A DNA stretch of 64,000 nucleotides from Methylocystis sp. SC2 (GTDB lineage: Bacteria; Pseudomonadota; Alphaproteobacteria; Rhizobiales; Beijerinckiaceae): assembly GCF_000304315.1 (NCBI RefSeq), contig NC_018485.1:3442501-3506500 (forward strand), in the 5' to 3' direction. Below are positions 9,931-17,846 of the stretch, piece after piece; the first letter of the stretch is position 1; the number at the start of each line of letters is the position of its first letter. The notes under the pieces were generated by a model. It saw only the letters and a program-made list of their open reading frames with translations. It did no database searches and was not told the origin of the DNA. Both the position numbers and the translations under genes were made by a program.

Positions 9931-10161
9931 ATGGCTTATAAGCTTTTTGCCGCCGTCGCCCTCGCTTCGGCTGCGGCCCTGACGAACCACGCCTTTGCCG
10001 GCGAGCAAGCATCGACGGTCGAATGGAAGCCGCCGCAGGCGGTGGGCCAGCCTGGATACAAGGAAGAGACGACCAAACCTCGCGAGGCCGTGGCGCCGCG
10101 CCCCATTGGTCAGGATCCTTATGCGGCGCGCAATGTGAACGCATCGTCGCAGAATCGGTAG
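9931..10161 (+). CDS. Small secreted protein of unknown function
   Basis: This 76-residue protein has a signal peptide (residues 1-23, cleavage after AFA) and a short Pro-rich mature part containing VEWKPPQAVGQPGYKEE and APRPIGQDPY. A GAGAGGAAAC site precedes the ATG. I do not recognise the family. It is monocistronic, 300 bases before the Met-rich protein gene, and no cysteine or metal motif is visible. Confidence 0.7.
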   Translation: MAYKLFAAVALASAAALTNHAFAGEQASTVEWKPPQAVGQPGYKEETTKPREAVAPRPIGQDPYAARNVNASSQNR

Positions 10162-10459
10162 GACCCGAATCGAGTGGCATTTGAGTGTCCTAAGCGGTGA
10201 ACTCACCAGCGGCGGGCGCGAGTCCGCCGCGTTTCGCCGTGCAGTATTGCTTTGCAAAGTCGCAGGATCGCTTTTTGAAATTCATGCGTCCGCGTGACGA
10301 TTCGCCCATCGCCTCACGGCTTGATCTGTGACAAAGTTGCAGACGTTCAACGGCGCCTGATGCTCGGTTAGGCGCTCAACATGCGCGAACCTCCATAATT
10401 GATTCGTCGCGCCAGCGACGACAGGAGCGATCGCGACAAACATCGCAAGGGAGGGCGCC

Positions 10460-11425
10460 ATGACGACGCGAAAACAAACATCGCGCGGAAAATTGCTTGC
10501 GGCGAGCGCCGCCGCTTTGCTCCTCGCCGCTGGACTCTCGGCGGCGCGGGCGCAGCAGGGCGGCGCGGAACACGGCGGCATGGACCATGGCAAGATGGAC
10601 CATGGCGCCATGGAGCAGGGCGGCGCCAACGCCCCGGCGCAATGGGCGGACCCTGGCAAGGCGCAATCAGGCGGCGCTGAATCCGGCAAGGCCGAAGACA
10701 AGAGCGAAGCGGGCAAGGCCGACGAAGGTCATGCAGGCCATCACGGCGGCATTTCGGGCATGGGCCACGGCGGCGGTCAAAGCGGCGGCATGGGCGGCGG
10801 CATGGGCGGCATGATGGGCGGCATGTCGGGCATGGGCCAAGGCGGCGGCCAAAGCGGCGGCAAAGGCGGCATGATGGGGGGAATGTCGGGCATGAGCCAC
10901 GGCGGCGGCAAGGACGCCGGCGACGGCATGAGCGGCATGTCGCATGCCGGCGGCGCGATGATGAACAAAATGGTCTGCGGCTTCGCCGATCATCTTGAGG
11001 GACGCCTCGCCTATCTGAAGGCCGAGTTGAAACTGACCGACGGGCAAACCGGCGCCTGGAACGCCTTCGCCGAGGCGTGGCGCGCCGCAGGGCATAAGGC
11101 GAAGCAAAAATGCGACGCCGCCGATATGCGCGCGGACCATTCCAAGCCGGAAGTTTTGAACAAGCTCACGATGATGGAGAACCATATGGTCGACCATATC
11201 GAGGCCGTGCGCGCGCAGAAGGCGGCGATCGAGTCGCTCTTCACCAGTTTGAGCGACGAGCAGAAGAAGACCGCAAGTGAGACGCTGAGCGGCATCATGA
11301 AGGTCGGCATGTCCATGGGCGACATGATGGGCGGCATGATGGGCGGGATGGGCGGCGGCATGATGGGCGGCATGTCGCATTCAGGCGGCGGCGGCATGGG
11401 CGGCATGGGCGGCATGCAGCATTAG
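10460..11425 (+). CDS. Met/His/Gly-rich periplasmic LTxxQ (Spy/CpxP-like) protein
   Basis: The 321-residue protein starts with a signal peptide (cleavage about ARA-QQ, residue 32). Residues 35-170 are a low-complexity run of GGM, MDHG, MSGMSHG and GGGQSGG units. Residues 170-290 form a helical domain with LTDGQTGAWNAF near residue 193, the LTxxQ signature of Spy/CpxP chaperones. A final Met/Gly run (MGGMMGGMGGG, MSHSGGG) closes the chain. Met- and His-rich runs bind Cu(I)/Cu(II) in known copper-handling proteins, so a periplasmic copper buffer or chaperone is likely. It converges on a multicopper oxidase with a similar Met-rich loop. AAGGGAGGG precedes the ATG. Confidence 0.8.
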   Translation: MTTRKQTSRGKLLAASAAALLLAAGLSAARAQQGGAEHGGMDHGKMDHGAMEQGGANAPAQWADPGKAQSGGAESGKAEDKSEAGKADEGHAGHHGGISGMGHGGGQSGGMGGGMGGMMGGMSGMGQGGGQSGGKGGMMGGMSGMSHGGGKDAGDGMSGMSHAGGAMMNKMVCGFADHLEGRLAYLKAELKLTDGQTGAWNAFAEAWRAAGHKAKQKCDAADMRADHSKPEVLNKLTMMENHMVDHIEAVRAQKAAIESLFTSLSDEQKKTASETLSGIMKVGMSMGDMMGGMMGGMGGGMMGGMSHSGGGGMGGMGGMQH

Positions 11426-11437
11426 AGCGCGCAGCAT

Positions 11438-11471
11438 CGCTCCCGGCGGGCCGTAGGCCCGACCGGGAGCG
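11438..11471. terminator. GC hairpin between convergent copper genes
   Basis: The arms CGCTCCCGG and CCGGGAGCG enclose an inner GGGCC/GGCCC stem. The hairpin starts 13 bases after the stop of the Met-rich gene and lies 90 bases beyond the stop of the opposing oxidase gene. The trailing T run is short (GTTT), so it may be a weak, possibly bidirectional terminator or a dispersed hairpin. Confidence 0.5.
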
Positions 11472-11560
11472 CGTTTGAATGGACAGCTTTTAAGATTGAG
11501 TTAGATAGACCGCTTCTGGATGCGAGAATGCGCGTCGCGGCCCGGCGCGTTTAAGCCGCT

Positions 11561-13201
11561 CTACTCCACCGAGAACTCGCGCATCATGCCAGCGTCCTCA
11601 TGTTCGAGATTGTGGCAGTGATACATGAAGCGTCCCTTGAAATCGCCGAACGGCTTGATGATTCGCAGGCGCTCGCCCGGCGTGACGAGCACGGTGTCCT
11701 TTAGTCCGCTGTCGATGAAGCCGTCGCGGACCGAGGCGTAGGCGTCCTCGTCGCCCTCGAAGCTGCGCTCGACAATCTCGAAGGGCTGGCCGTGCAGATG
11801 GATGGGATGCGCCATCGACATCATTCCCATCATGCCCATGCCGCCCATTCCCATGCCGCCCATCATGCCCATGCCCATGCGGCCCATGCGGCCGCGCATC
11901 ATGCCGCCGCCCATCATGCCCATGCCGCCACGCTCAAAGAAAATTTCGATGAGCTGCGTCGTGTCGACGGGAATGCGTTCGCGCGGCTGTATGTCGTCGT
12001 GGCCATAGGGGCGGCCGTTGAGGAACATCGCCATGCGCGCCATGGTGATGGCGATCGGAAGGGGGTCGTCCGGATTGGCGATCTCGTCCTTGCGGCAGCG
12101 CCTGATTGTCGAGAGCTTTTCCGGAAGCCTCCATGAATCGGTCGAAGCTTTCGTCACCCTGGCCGTAAACAGAGGGAATTCCTCGCCCATCGCGAGATCG
12201 CTTCCCATCATGCGCTGCGCCATCGGCGGAATCAGACCGTAGAATTCTCCGCTCAGCATCGTCAGCTTCGCGCCTTGCGGACGGCCGCTGAAATCGACGA
12301 TGAGATCGACGCGCTCGGCGGGCGCCAGCATCACATAGGGCCGCGTTTCCGCCTTCTCCAACAGGCCGCCGTCGACGCCGATCACGGTCAGCGGAGTCCG
12401 GTCGTCCCAGCACAGCTTGTAGATGCGCGCATTCGAGCCGTTGAGGATCCGCAGACGGTAGGCGCGGCTCGCGACGTCGAGCGTCAAATTGCATCGTCCA
12501 TTGACGAGCGCGCGGTCGCCATAAAAACCGAACATGCTCGTATGCATGTCGCCGCCATAGGCGAGCTGATTGTCGCCGTCGAACGCGCGATCCTGGATGA
12601 CGAGCGGAATTTCGAATTCGCCGGACGGCAGTCCGAGCGCGCGCTCTTCCTCGTCCTCAACGAGGATGGCGCCCGCCAGGCCGCGATAGACCTGCGTCGC
12701 GGTCTTCTCGTGCGTATGCGGATGATAGAAATACATCCCGGCGCGATTGCGGATCTCGAATTCGTAGACGTAGGTCTCGCCCGGATCGATCGCCGCCGCC
12801 GGATGGCCGTCCATCAACATCGGCACATGCAGGCCGTGCCAATGCGTGACGGTTTCCTCCGGCAATTCGTTGCGCAGCCGGATGCGAATCTTTTGTCCCT
12901 TGGCGAAACGCAGCAGGGGGCCGAGGTAAGCGTCAGGCAGCGCCGTCAGCGCGTTGGCCGGACCTTTGATCAGATTGCCGACGTAGCGCCACACCCGCGT
13001 GGCCTTGCCCGTCAAGATGGACGTTTCGTCGCGCCTGCAGATTAATTCGAGTTCGACGTCCGGCGTGAAGGCGTCGGACGCCCGGTTCGGCGCGATCCGG
13101 CGCATCGTATGCCCCTGGCCCAAGGCCGGGGCGCCGATCGTCGCCGCTGCGCCCGCGCCGATGAGAAATCCTCGGCGAGACAAGGACCTGAAGCTTTTCA
13201 T
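11561..13201 (-). CDS. CueO-like multicopper oxidase with Met-rich loop
   Basis: Periplasmic multicopper oxidases of this type oxidise Cu(I) using O2 and protect against copper. The 546-residue protein begins with a Tat signal (SRRGFLIGAGAAA). The four copper-binding segments are visible: HWHG (about 120), HPHTHE (about 160), HPIHLHG (about 465) and MYHCHNLEHEDAGM near the end, including the type 1 Cys and Met ligands. A Met/Gly-rich insertion of about 35 residues (GGMGMMGGGMMRGRMGRMG...) sits just before the third site, the position of CueO's methionine-rich copper entry helix. It is convergent with the Met-rich LTxxQ gene. Laccase or manganese oxidase activity is also possible. Confidence 0.9.
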   Translation of the reverse strand: MKSFRSLSRRGFLIGAGAAATIGAPALGQGHTMRRIAPNRASDAFTPDVELELICRRDETSILTGKATRVWRYVGNLIKGPANALTALPDAYLGPLLRFAKGQKIRIRLRNELPEETVTHWHGLHVPMLMDGHPAAAIDPGETYVYEFEIRNRAGMYFYHPHTHEKTATQVYRGLAGAILVEDEEERALGLPSGEFEIPLVIQDRAFDGDNQLAYGGDMHTSMFGFYGDRALVNGRCNLTLDVASRAYRLRILNGSNARIYKLCWDDRTPLTVIGVDGGLLEKAETRPYVMLAPAERVDLIVDFSGRPQGAKLTMLSGEFYGLIPPMAQRMMGSDLAMGEEFPLFTARVTKASTDSWRLPEKLSTIRRCRKDEIANPDDPLPIAITMARMAMFLNGRPYGHDDIQPRERIPVDTTQLIEIFFERGGMGMMGGGMMRGRMGRMGMGMMGGMGMGGMGMMGMMSMAHPIHLHGQPFEIVERSFEGDEDAYASVRDGFIDSGLKDTVLVTPGERLRIIKPFGDFKGRFMYHCHNLEHEDAGMMREFSVE

Positions 13202-13417
13202 ACATTCCCCCCGCGCGGCGTTCGAGCGCCACTTAAATTAGATAGATCTTATGTATGCGGTCGCGGGGCGTTGATAACTGCGGCAAAAGGCGTCATGTTT
13301 TTGCGGGGGCGCGTTTTTGCCCAAAGGCGGCTATAATTGGAGTGTGGCGCCCCCCGGTCACCGACCCAGATCGATAATGCAAGCAGCGGCGGCGCTGGAG
13401 CGCGGCTTTCCATCGCA

Positions 13418-14416
13418 ATGAACGACAGCAGCCACCAACGCGCCTTTAGCGCGACCTTTGGCGTGGACGCCCTTCGGCGGCGGCGCGCGCTCGTCGTGCG
13501 CCCCCGCTTCCTCATGTTTCTCCTGCTGTGCCTGCTGGCGCATCTGTGCGTCCTCGCGTTCCTGCTGTTGGAGGACTGGCGCGCCGCCCGCGAAGCGCCG
13601 CGCATCGTCGAGGAAACGCCCGTCGAGGTGATCACCGAACCGCCCCCGCCGAAGCAGGAAGAGCCCCCTGCGCCCGAGCCGGAGAAACCCCCGGAGCAGC
13701 AAAAACAGCAGCAGAAGCCGCCGCCGCCACCGCCGTTGGAGGAGGAAAAGCCTGCTTTCGACGCCCCCGAGGCCGAGAGCAAGACCAAGTCCGACGTCAA
13801 CGCGCCGGAGGAGAAGGACCTCAAGACGCCGAAGAACGCGCAGGAGAAGGACGCGCCCAAGGACGACAAGCCTCAGGGCATGAAGGACGGCGAGGACGAA
13901 GACGGAAAGGCGAAGGCGCCGGAAGAGACCAAGGACACGCCGATCGAGGACAAGAGCGACGCCGAAGTCATCGAGCAGGCCGCGCCCGAAAAGAAGCCGC
14001 AGGAGAAGCCCGACCCAAACGAAAAGGGGCCGGTCAAGAAGGGCGAGGGCAATTCCATCGCCGATCAGCTCGCGGCGCTCGCGCCGATACCCGACTATAA
14101 GCTTGCTGCGCCGCGCAAATTCTCGCCGGTGGGCGGCGGCCATGCGAAGACCACCTATCTGACGATCCTCTACGGCATGATCATGCCGCACATGCGCATT
14201 CCGCCGCGCGTGCGCGGGAGCGGCGCGATAGGCAGGGGCGCGGTTGTCTTCTACATCGACGAATCGGGCAATCTCACCCACCAGGCTGTGCACCAGCCGA
14301 GCGGCGCGCCCGATCTCGACGCCGCCGCTCTCGCAGCCGTGCGCCGCGCCGCGCCGTTCCCGGCGCCGCCGCGCGGCCTGCCGCATTCGATGATCTTCAG
14401 CTACGCGACGAAGTAG
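13418..14416 (+). CDS. TonB-like energy transducer protein
   Basis: This 332-residue protein has a short cytosolic N-terminus, one membrane helix (about residues 32-51, FLMFLLLCLLAHLCVLAFLL) and a long Pro/Glu/Lys-rich periplasmic linker (60-230). A C-terminal TonB-type domain (about 255-332) follows, with GRGAVVFYIDESGNLTHQAV and DAAALAAVRRAAPFPAPP. TonB couples the proton-motive force of ExbB/ExbD to outer-membrane receptors. Neither ExbB/D nor a receptor gene is nearby, so its partner is unknown. An alternative in-frame TTG lies at 13337; I chose the ATG at 13418 because it gives the normal short cytosolic segment. Confidence 0.8.
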   Translation: MNDSSHQRAFSATFGVDALRRRRALVVRPRFLMFLLLCLLAHLCVLAFLLLEDWRAAREAPRIVEETPVEVITEPPPPKQEEPPAPEPEKPPEQQKQQQKPPPPPPLEEEKPAFDAPEAESKTKSDVNAPEEKDLKTPKNAQEKDAPKDDKPQGMKDGEDEDGKAKAPEETKDTPIEDKSDAEVIEQAAPEKKPQEKPDPNEKGPVKKGEGNSIADQLAALAPIPDYKLAAPRKFSPVGGGHAKTTYLTILYGMIMPHMRIPPRVRGSGAIGRGAVVFYIDESGNLTHQAVHQPSGAPDLDAAALAAVRRAAPFPAPPRGLPHSMIFSYATK

Positions 14417-14821
14417 GCCGCTCCAAGGAACAACACTTTTTAATCCGCTCGTCGCCCAGACCCATAAACTGGATGCGTGACGTGTCGGCGAATACCGATC
14501 CCGATAGGAAGCAGCTGCAGTGTTCTCTTTGACTTAATTGGCAGATGCGCAATTCATCTTGGAGGGCAGCCGGTGCAGGGAATGGAACCAATACGCCAAT
14601 TCGCGCCGCAGGCTGAAAGAGACGGGGCAATCGCAAATAGCATGAGCATCGATAAAACTAGCGGCAATCGCATACTTTGGCTCCAATAACAGACTAGGCT
14701 CGCTATCAAGGAATCTGGCTAACTCAAAGTGAGTATAACGCGCATTCTGAAATACGCCTAGGCGTTCGGCGGAACATGACGCGCCATCCTTCACATGACA
14801 AGGGTGATTACGGTAATCACA
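14417..14821. other. AT-richer gap with no recognisable gene
   Basis: About 400 bases lie between the TonB-like gene and pgeF. By eye the composition drops to about 50% GC, against about 65% in the neighbours. Open frames exist on both strands (for example an 86-codon one on the minus strand, 14534-14794), but none has a good ribosome binding site, a recognisable domain or the GC-rich third positions of real genes here. It may be a decayed remnant of acquired DNA. Confidence 0.4.
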
Positions 14822-15601
14822 TCAGATCAGCGCGATCGCCGAGACGAGCCGTCCATAGTCCGGCTCCTTGCGATGGACGCTGCGGCGGTAGCTGAAACAG
14901 CGCGCTTCATCCGCATAAGTGTCGACGCCAAGATCTTCGAAGGAGGCGACGTCCAGCGCCTCGACGCGTGAGGCGATGAAGCCCGGCAGATCGAAGGTCG
15001 CATGGCCTTCGCGCGCCGTCGGCGTAAAAAAGCGCGCGAAGGCTTCGTCCGTTTCGCGAAACTGATCGATGAACTCCGGCCCAACTTCATAGCTCGTCGC
15101 GCCGATCGCCGGGCCGAGCGCGACATGGATGTCGCCGCGGCGCGCGCCATGCGCCTCCATCTCTCCGACGGTCGCTTCGATGACGCCGCCGAGCGCGCCT
15201 TTCCAGCCGGCGTGACAGGCGCCGATCACGGCCGCCTTCACGTCGGCGAACAGCAGCATGCCGCAATCGGCGCCGGTGACTCCGAGCGCGAGCGAAACTT
15301 CCGTCGTCACCACGCCGTCGCATCGCGGCCGCGCCTCAGCGCTCCACGGTTCACGCACGGCGCGCGCCTCTGCGGAATGGATCTGGAACGGCACCAGCAG
15401 GCGCTCGGCCGCCACTCCGAGACGCGCCGCCATGCGGGCGCGATTCTCCTCGACATGCGGCGGCGCGTCGCGCGAGCCGACGCCGCCATTGAGCGAGGCG
15501 TAGACGCCTTCGGACACGCCGCCATCGCGGGTGAAAAAGGCGTGGCGCAGGCCGGGCAGGCTGAGATTTCGCGCGGTCAGCGCAGGCGTTTCGGACGTCA
15601 T
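14822..15601 (-). CDS. pgeF: Peptidoglycan editing factor PgeF (YfiH/DUF152, laccase-like)
   Basis: The 259-residue protein has the CNF1/YfiH fold motifs: GGVSEGVYASLNGG (about 27-40), VTGADCGMLLFAD with the zinc-site Cys, ACHAGWKGALGGV with the zinc-site His, and GPAIGATSYEV. PgeF removes wrongly incorporated residues from peptidoglycan precursors; homologues were formerly called polyphenol oxidases. It is the last gene of an lgt-midA-pgeF operon, 10 bases after the methyltransferase stop. Confidence 0.92.
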   Translation of the reverse strand: MTSETPALTARNLSLPGLRHAFFTRDGGVSEGVYASLNGGVGSRDAPPHVEENRARMAARLGVAAERLLVPFQIHSAEARAVREPWSAEARPRCDGVVTTEVSLALGVTGADCGMLLFADVKAAVIGACHAGWKGALGGVIEATVGEMEAHGARRGDIHVALGPAIGATSYEVGPEFIDQFRETDEAFARFFTPTAREGHATFDLPGFIASRVEALDVASFEDLGVDTYADEARCFSYRRSVHRKEPDYGRLVSAIALI

Positions 15602-15611
15602 CGCGCCGATA

Positions 15612-16694
15612 TTACACGAAAAATCCCGGCAGGTCGGGCATGTCGGGATGGGTCACCGCCATCACTTTGAACAGTTGGCCCATCTGATCGCGCGCATGGT
15701 CGACGCCGGTGAGACGTTCGAAAGCGTCGATGATCGACTGCGCCTGTTCAGGCGTCGCCTTTTTCGACAAGGTCTCGGCGCGGCGTTCGATGCCAAGCTG
15801 CAGCAGAAATTGCGCTTGCGTCACCGGGCCCATCACCTTGGCGCCGCGCGCGCGCGCGGCGCGCGCCAAAGCGGCGAAATCGACGTGAGCCGTGAGATCC
15901 GCTTCGCCGGGAGTCGCGAGCGGATCGACATAGGCGTGGCGCGACACCGCCTGGAAACTGTCGCCGAGCGACGTCTGCTCATAGCCGTAGTCGATGAGCA
16001 GCAGCGCGCCGCCTTGGGCGACGAGCCGCGCGGCGATGTCGCCCATAAGTTTTTGGCTCACGGCGCTGACTTCGATGATCGACCCTTCGCGCGCCGGGAC
16101 GTTGAGCGTCGGCTCGATCTGATCGGACAGTCCGAAGGCGAGCTCGCCTTGAGCGTCGAGCCCGACAAGTTGTTCGCGCCAGCCGCTGGCGGTCTTGACG
16201 AAGTGCCTGACGGGCAGGGCGTCGAAAAATTCATTGGCGAGGATGAAGGCTGGGCCGGGAGGGATCTCGGCAAAATCCAAATGCCATTGCGCCGGCTTTG
16301 CGGCCCTGGCCAGCGTCTGGCGTTGCGCTTCGCGCAGCACCGGACTGGTTTCGACCAGATGCACGCTGACGGCGGAAAAGAAGTTGGGCGCGATCGGCGT
16401 CACCCGCAGCACGTCCGACATCAGCGTGCCGCGGCCGGGGCCGAGCTCGACGAGCCGGGCCTGAGACGGCGCTCCCGCGGCGCGCCAGGCTTCGGTGACC
16501 CAGACGCCGAGCAATTCGCCAAACATCTGGCTGATCTCCGGCGCGGTGATGAAGTCTCCGCCCGCGCCGAATGGATCGCGCGTCATGTAATAGCCGTAGC
16601 GCGGATGCGTCAGGCAGAGCGACATGAATCGCTCGAGCGTCATCGGACCGTCATGAGCGATCGTCTCGACGATCTCTCTTTGCAAGGCGCTCAT
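15612..16694 (-). CDS. MidA/NDUFAF7-family SAM-dependent methyltransferase
   Basis: The 360-residue protein belongs to the family of human NDUFAF7 (MidA), which dimethylates an arginine of the complex I subunit NDUFS2. Visible signatures are the N-terminal MTLERFMSLCLTHPRYGYY, the SAM-binding VELGPGRGTLMSDVLR and the ILANEFFDALPVRHF segment. The ATG at 16694 overlaps the stop of lgt by four bases, implying translational coupling. The role in complex I assembly is transferred from the family, not shown here. Confidence 0.88.
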   Translation of the reverse strand: MSALQREIVETIAHDGPMTLERFMSLCLTHPRYGYYMTRDPFGAGGDFITAPEISQMFGELLGVWVTEAWRAAGAPSQARLVELGPGRGTLMSDVLRVTPIAPNFFSAVSVHLVETSPVLREAQRQTLARAAKPAQWHLDFAEIPPGPAFILANEFFDALPVRHFVKTASGWREQLVGLDAQGELAFGLSDQIEPTLNVPAREGSIIEVSAVSQKLMGDIAARLVAQGGALLLIDYGYEQTSLGDSFQAVSRHAYVDPLATPGEADLTAHVDFAALARAARARGAKVMGPVTQAQFLLQLGIERRAETLSKKATPEQAQSIIDAFERLTGVDHARDQMGQLFKVMAVTHPDMPDLPGFFV

Positions 16695-17515
16695 GCCGTC
16701 GCGCTCCTCGGGCGCAGCGCGAACAGGATCGCCGCCGCGCCAATTAAGACAAGCGGCGCAGAAAGGACCATGCCCATGGTCAGCCCATTGGGCAGCGCTT
16801 CCTGAACCGGATCGGGTTCGCGAAAAAACTCGCAGAAAATGCGCGCCAGCCCATAGCCGACGCCAAAAAGGCCGGTGGCGAGACCCGGGTGTTTGAGCGC
16901 GCCTTGACGCGCCGCGAGCCATAACAGCAACCCCAGCGCCAAGCCTTCGAGCCCCGCCTCATAGAGTTGGCTGGGATGGCGCGGGACGTCGCCCGCGCCG
17001 GGAAAGACCATCGCCCAGGGAACGTCGGTTTCGCGTCCCCACATCTCCGGCTTGATGAAATTGGCGAGCCGGCCGAAGAAAAGTCCGATCGGCGCGACCG
17101 TAGCGCAAATGTCGCTCACGGTGAGCAGCGGCACGTCGTTGCGACGGCCGTAAAGGGCCATGCCGATGATCGCCCCGACGAGGCCGCCATGAAAGGCCAT
17201 GCCGCCTTTCCAGGTTTGAAAAATTTCCAGCGGATGCGAGAAATAGAACGCCGGATCATAGATCAGCACATGCCCGAGTCGTCCGCCGATGACGACGCCG
17301 AAGGCGACGAAGATGAGAAGATCATCGAGAGATTCTCGGCTTGGTCGCGGTTGGCCGCGCCGCCAGAGCGCATCGTTCGCGGCGAGCGCGCGCAAGCCGA
17401 GCCAGCCGAAGAGAAAGCCGCCGATATAGGCGAGCGCATACCACCGCAGCGGCACGGGCCCGATGTTGACGGCGACAGGATCGATCACTGGAAAGGGAAG
17501 CACGAAAATCGGCAT
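16691..17515 (-). CDS. lgt: Prolipoprotein diacylglyceryl transferase Lgt
   Basis: Lgt transfers diacylglycerol from phosphatidylglycerol to the lipobox Cys of prolipoproteins in the inner membrane. The 274-residue protein has about seven membrane helices and the family signature GRLANFIKPEMWGRETDVPW, plus GGRLGHVLIYDPAFY, GGMAFHGG and RHPSQLYEA. It starts the lgt-midA-pgeF operon. Several lipoproteins in this window (33.1 kb and 49.3 kb) would be substrates. Confidence 0.96.
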   Translation of the reverse strand: MPIFVLPFPVIDPVAVNIGPVPLRWYALAYIGGFLFGWLGLRALAANDALWRRGQPRPSRESLDDLLIFVAFGVVIGGRLGHVLIYDPAFYFSHPLEIFQTWKGGMAFHGGLVGAIIGMALYGRRNDVPLLTVSDICATVAPIGLFFGRLANFIKPEMWGRETDVPWAMVFPGAGDVPRHPSQLYEAGLEGLALGLLLWLAARQGALKHPGLATGLFGVGYGLARIFCEFFREPDPVQEALPNGLTMGMVLSAPLVLIGAAAILFALRPRSATA

Positions 17516-17846
17516 TAACCAGGTCCGGGCGCGGGCGCGCGGGTCAAACCTACACGCCCAGCCTGTCTTTTACCCGCCGGCATGACGGATGTCATGTCCC
17601 CTAAAGGTGAAGCGCCCTCGCAGCCTGCGATCAGAGGCGGCTCCTCGTCCTTCGAGACGCGGCTTCGATCTCGGGCGCGCCCGAGATCGACATCTTATGC
17701 GCAAGTCGGGAAAACCCGACTTGCGGGCCGCTCTCGGGATGAGGGGGCTCAGCTCCGCATTTTTGCATGCTCGATGAAGCAGCCTCATGCTGAGGAGGTC
17801 GCGAAGCGACCGCCTCGACGTACGAGGGCTGTGATGCCGCATGAAA
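17516..17846. repeat. Intergenic cluster of palindromes
   Basis: No gene is visible in these 330 bases, but they hold three distinct palindromic units. One is a perfect 26-base palindrome at 17665-17690 (core CTCGGGCGCGCCCGAG). The second is a perfect hairpin at 17700-17725 with 11-base arms CGCAAGTCGGG and loop AAAA. The third is a compound block at about 17768-17830 with CCTCATGCTGAGG and GGTCGCGAAGCGACC. The last resembles the 'CCTCATcCTGAGG..' dispersed repeat of Rhizobiales genomes. Convergent genes do not flank it: both neighbours read leftward. Confidence 0.7.

Noticed and set aside
10667..11380. His/Ala-rich minus-strand frame of 237 codons
   Set aside because: Antisense of the GGM repeats of the LTxxQ gene; a composition artefact.
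10777..11415. CRISPR-like regular repeats
   Set aside because: The units are short, variable, in frame and without unique spacers; they encode a Met/Gly-rich protein.
11792..12136. His/Ala-rich frame that looks like a metal-binding protein
   Set aside because: It is the complement of the Met/Gly-rich loop of the multicopper oxidase; ATG-rich codons read backwards give His and Ala.
13358..14386. Leu/Arg-rich minus-strand frame opposite the TonB-like gene
   Set aside because: Shadow of the Pro/Glu/Lys-rich linker; no real signal peptide or helices with plausible topology.
15531..16805. Open frame of 424 codons opposite the midA gene
   Set aside because: Antisense shadow spanning three real minus-strand genes; no ribosome binding site or recognisable domain.
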